Part shown: positions 60,585-64,000 of the stretch, one piece after another
Layout of the letters: every line of letters begins with the position of its first letter
Numbering within the stretch: the stretch's first letter is position 1
Assembly (NCBI GenBank): GCA_015057865.1
Contig: SVDH01000012.1
Coordinates: 1 to 64,000 of the forward strand
DNA from: Lachnospiraceae bacterium
GTDB lineage: Bacteria > Bacillota > Clostridia > Lachnospirales > Lachnospiraceae
DNA length: 64,000 nucleotides
Direction of reading: 5' to 3'
Program-made: the position numbers and the translations under genes
The notes under the pieces: model-generated
The model's input: only the letters and a program-made list of their open reading frames with translations
The model's database searches: none
Told to the model about the DNA's origin: nothing

Positions 60585-61790
60585 TCAGTTTTCTCTCAGG
60601 ATCAGACCTGTGTCCATCCTGCTGATCTTTCTGCTTGCCACGATGCTTGTCAAGGATCCTGCCACGGCAGAAACCACCAGGGAAATGACTGCAACCACGA
60701 CGATCCACGGCACGTCAGGTGTCAGATATGGCATGCCAAGCTGTGTCTCGATGAAATTGCCAAACGGGATCATGACAAGACAGCCGATCACCACGCCGAT
60801 CACACTTCCCGCAAAACAGATCATGGCCGCCTCCTGCATCACGATCCGAGACAGCCGTTTTCTCGACGCGCCGCTTACACGCAGGATGGCAAATTCTTTT
60901 TTCCGTTCGTTCGCACTCATGGTAAACGCGATCACAAGGATCACAAGGGCCAGCACCCAGATCGCGACTGCCAGTCCGGTAATGATGTTGGAGATGCCTG
61001 ACAGACTTCCGGAAATGCCTGAGATCATGTTCCGCGTCTGCACGGCCTTCACCTTACGGACATGGATATTGATGTCATTTAAGACTTCTTCAATGCTGTA
61101 TCCATCCGCCACATTGATCAGAACACAGGAGACAACACGGTCAGGATCGATATCCGAAAAATAGTTCATCCCCAGATCCAGAGATGCCTGCAAAAGTGTC
61201 TTTAACGTGTTGTGGTTCATATAAACAGCTGTATCCAGACTGGTCCCCGTCTTATCCAGCTTTGCCGCCACATGGACATCCTGGTTGTAAAACGTGAGCG
61301 TATCTCCGACAAATGCATTCAGATCATTACCCACAACAACTTCCATATCATTCAGCGTGGAATCATAGGATTTCCGGATCCATGGCGTGATCGTAAAGTC
61401 TGTTTCCGGTTCAAAGCCGATCAGCTGCACGGGGATCGAGCAGCATCCTGAGCTTGCCGACGCCAGAAAAAACTGTGCGGAGATCTGTCCGATGCCTTCT
61501 GTCTGCGCAATCTTTTCATACGCATCTTCATCCATATAGAAATATCCAGTGTTTCCCTGCAGGACGATGTTTTCCAGATCGGAATGTGCGGCCGCCTGCT
61601 TCGGAACAACCATGATATCAGCCCCCAGCCGGTTCTGCAGCGAATCCAGTCCGCTCTTTAACGAATGCTGCGCCACGGTTCCAGCAAAGATCGCAAAGCT
61701 TAAAAAAGCTGCCAGTATGATCAGCGCAATGCTTCTTCCTGTCCGTCGGCACAGATTCCGATATGCAATGCTTGATCTTAGTTTTTTCAT
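60585..61790 (-). CDS. FtsX/MacB-like ABC transporter permease
   Basis: MKKLRSSIAYRNLCRRTGRSIALIILAAFLSFAIFAG; three C-terminal TM segments (FAILRVSGASRKRLSRIVMQEA). Confidence 0.88.
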   Translation of the reverse strand: MKKLRSSIAYRNLCRRTGRSIALIILAAFLSFAIFAGTVAQHSLKSGLDSLQNRLGADIMVVPKQAAAHSDLENIVLQGNTGYFYMDEDAYEKIAQTEGIGQISAQFFLASASSGCCSIPVQLIGFEPETDFTITPWIRKSYDSTLNDMEVVVGNDLNAFVGDTLTFYNQDVHVAAKLDKTGTSLDTAVYMNHNTLKTLLQASLDLGMNYFSDIDPDRVVSCVLINVADGYSIEEVLNDINIHVRKVKAVQTRNMISGISGSLSGISNIITGLAVAIWVLALVILVIAFTMSANERKKEFAILRVSGASRKRLSRIVMQEAAMICFAGSVIGVVIGCLVMIPFGNFIETQLGMPYLTPDVPWIVVVAVISLVVSAVAGSLTSIVASRKISRMDTGLILREN

Positions 61791-62722
61791 AATGGATAGT
61801 CCTCCTCTGCCATCGGATATTCTCTGTAAAAATCATCTGTCATAAATTCCGGATCTCTTTTATGCTCCCCGAAATTCCGATCGCATTTTAAGTAATAATC
61901 TGTCGTCTCAAGTGTTTTATCCCATGTGACATCCAGATTGTAATATTTCCCGTCAATCTCTACGATATTCCAGGAATGGTATTCTTCCCAGTCATCCAGG
62001 TAACCGGTCCCCGCGATGATCCTTGTCGAAACGCCGCATTCCCGAAGAAGCCGGTACATCAGCACACAATACCCCTGACATACCGCTGAGTGCTTAAACA
62101 GCGCTGAATAAGCTGTTGTCGCAAGATGATAATCCGGTTTTCTGCGATGCGGTGTGTAATAACTCACGTGATCGTAAACATACGCATAGACGGCTTTTAC
62201 CTTCTCATAGTCTGTGGTATTCTCATCAAACCCGAACGATGCAACGATCCTGTCAATCTCCTCCGTTACCTCTTCTTCCCAGGAAAGATAGGTGTAGTAT
62301 TCCGGGATGATCTTAACCGTATATTCCTTCTCCTGACGTCTGAACAGGCCTTTACCCGGATCATAACCGTATCTGGTCTCATATCCGCCATACTGATAAC
62401 GAATGTAATCCCCTTCCTGCGGGTCTTGGGTTTCTGCCAATGCTTCTTCCATCAGATCATCAACGATCGCATCCATCTCATCCATACTGTCTACATGTGC
62501 CGTGAACCGGATCGTGATGGTCTGTGCATGGTTTTTAAGCCCGCTTCTGATCGCCTGTACGGTTTCTTCCTGATTCGAAAGGGTCAGTCCGGAATAGCTT
62601 TGGAGCTGTTTCTGATGGTACTCTTCTGCAACTGTTCCAATAATCAAAAATGCGACGGCCACCAGTACAACAAACAAAATGACCGCCCGCCGTTTAATTT
62701 TTCTTCCAGACAGCAATTGCAT
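61787..62722 (-). CDS. Transglutaminase-like domain protein, membrane anchored
   Basis: N-terminal TM; ALFKHSAVCQGYCVLMYRLLRECGVSTRIIAGTGYLDDWEEYHSWNIVEIDGKYYNLDVTWD (Cys-His-Asp). Confidence 0.92.
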   Translation of the reverse strand: MQLLSGRKIKRRAVILFVVLVAVAFLIIGTVAEEYHQKQLQSYSGLTLSNQEETVQAIRSGLKNHAQTITIRFTAHVDSMDEMDAIVDDLMEEALAETQDPQEGDYIRYQYGGYETRYGYDPGKGLFRRQEKEYTVKIIPEYYTYLSWEEEVTEEIDRIVASFGFDENTTDYEKVKAVYAYVYDHVSYYTPHRRKPDYHLATTAYSALFKHSAVCQGYCVLMYRLLRECGVSTRIIAGTGYLDDWEEYHSWNIVEIDGKYYNLDVTWDKTLETTDYYLKCDRNFGEHKRDPEFMTDDFYREYPMAEEDYPL

Positions 62723-63407
62723 TGGAATTCACCAAAAGATGTTCAATATCGATCCCTGCAGGACAGATATCCCTGCAGGCAAGCGACTTCCCGCAGCCGT
62801 TGTAAATATATTTCCGGTAAGCACGCTTGACTTCTCTGCGCTCTTTCCCCGTCAGCTCACTGATCAGACGGACCGTCGGGACAAACCCGGCCGTTCCCGC
62901 AAAGGTTCCGCCCGCATAGAAGTTCGGGCAGATCTCCAGACAGCAGCCGCATTGCAGGCAGCGCGATCCCTCATATGCCAGATCATACTTTTCCTGTGTC
63001 AGATTCGCCTCATCCCGCAGCCAAACGCCGATCTGCTTCAGGTTTTCATACATGATGCTCCTATCAACCATCAGATCCGCGACTACAGGAAATTTACGCA
63101 GTGGTTCCAGTGTGATCACAGAGTTCTTCCCGTCTGTCAGATCACGAAGCTTCGCATCACATGCAAGGGCAGGGCGCCCGTTGATCCGCATCGCACATGC
63201 GCCGCACTTTTTCTGCAGACAGCTGCACTCCCAGACGATCGGTTCAACCGGATTGCCTGTATGATCCGACACATCAGGATTGGCATTGATCGCTGTCAGT
63301 GCCGTCGCAACGGTCTCCCGCTCATCTTCTGTCTCAAAAGGAATGATCTGGTGGTATGGTATTCTCTTTTCTCTGTCCATCCGCAGGATATCTAAAGAAA
63401 CGTTCAT
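62694..63407 (-). CDS. Succinate dehydrogenase/fumarate reductase iron-sulfur subunit
   Basis: CSCLQKKCGACAMRINGRPALAC; CLQCGCCLEICP; CGKSLACRDICPAGIDI. Confidence 0.92.
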   Translation of the reverse strand: MNVSLDILRMDREKRIPYHQIIPFETEDERETVATALTAINANPDVSDHTGNPVEPIVWECSCLQKKCGACAMRINGRPALACDAKLRDLTDGKNSVITLEPLRKFPVVADLMVDRSIMYENLKQIGVWLRDEANLTQEKYDLAYEGSRCLQCGCCLEICPNFYAGGTFAGTAGFVPTVRLISELTGKERREVKRAYRKYIYNGCGKSLACRDICPAGIDIEHLLVNSNAIAVWKKN

Positions 63408-64000
63408 CCTAATCTCTCCGGCAGATCACGGAATGTCAGTTTGATTCCGTCATCCGTATTGTTTACAAGCAGTGTTTTCCGATATGTTTCTTCCCGCTCG
63501 GGATAGTCCTCACGATAGTGTGCGCCCCGGCTTTCTTTTCTGGCAAGCGCGCACTGAAGCATCGCTTCGGCCAGATGGAACCGCTGCTCCTCACGCTGAT
63601 TCCGAATCTTTTGGCGCATTGCCTGTAACGCATCAAGTGATTCGTTTAAACGGGCCTCATTTCTGACGATTCCCAAACCTGAAAGCAGGATGTCCCGTAC
63701 TTCATAGACAAATGCCGGTGCGGCAGGCTCCAGCAATCCTTCCTGCGTCTTCCCTTCTTCTGTAATCCGTTCCGCTTTGAACGGTACATTTTGCGGATCC
63801 GTTCCGCTTTTTTGCTGAAGCTTCGTTTCGAGCAGTTCCGCCGTCAGCGGTTTTTCCGACAGTGGATCATCTGCATCGATCCATCCGTAAAGCAGATTCT
63901 CCGCTGCAGTTTTTCCGCCAAACACCGCTCCCAGCAGAGAATTGCCGCCCAACCGGTTTGCACCGTGATACTGGCTGGTACACTCTCCTGCCGCATACAG
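63404..64000 (-). CDS. Succinate dehydrogenase/fumarate reductase flavoprotein subunit, N-terminus beyond window edge
   Basis: Minus reading at edge: LYAAGECTSQYHGANRLGGNSLLGAVFGGKTAAENLL; QREEQRFHLAEAMLQCALARKESRGAHYREDYPER. Confidence 0.93.
   Translation of the reverse strand: MYAAGECTSQYHGANRLGGNSLLGAVFGGKTAAENLLYGWIDADDPLSEKPLTAELLETKLQQKSGTDPQNVPFKAERITEEGKTQEGLLEPAAPAFVYEVRDILLSGLGIVRNEARLNESLDALQAMRQKIRNQREEQRFHLAEAMLQCALARKESRGAHYREDYPEREETYRKTLLVNNTDDGIKLTFRDLPERLG

Noticed and set aside
1-64000. tRNA, rRNA, CRISPR, prophage or intact transposase
   Set aside because: None recognised by reading; a tRNAscan/Infernal/CRISPR search would be needed to exclude small elements fully.

Overview
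This 64-kb window looks like chromosomal DNA from a Lachnospiraceae-like Firmicute; that assignment is inferred from gene content and order. Most genes are on the minus strand. The core is an unbroken S10-spc-alpha ribosomal protein superoperon (rpsJ to rplQ, about 29.5 to 14.2 kb, minus strand). It includes secY, adk, a KOW protein, infA, a GTG-started rpmJ missing from the supplied ORF track, and rpoA, and is followed by mutS2, a phosphohexomutase, a YhaM-like nuclease and rlmD. Flanking accessory regions carry: two sensor-kinase systems each linked to a solute-binding protein; a dlt-like cassette (MBOAT, DltD-like, AMP ligase, carrier protein) that also contains a Na+:solute symporter and a 51-aa membrane protein; an OFA-type MFS next to a large beta-helix-like lipoprotein; a fused MobA-MobB; an rbs-type sugar ABC operon; a flavodoxin/DUF3793/HTH-PBP cluster with a palindrome-rich promoter; and a fumarate-reductase-like frdAB locus joined to a transglutaminase and a MacB-like ABC transporter. 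The strongest non-coding signal is a roughly 280-nt S10 operon leader. It has a consensus promoter (TTGCAT-17-TATAAT), an intrinsic terminator, and an upstream arm that can form a mutually exclusive antiterminator helix. No rRNA, tRNA, CRISPR array, prophage or intact transposon was recognised. All calls come from reading the sequence; no database search or folding program was run.
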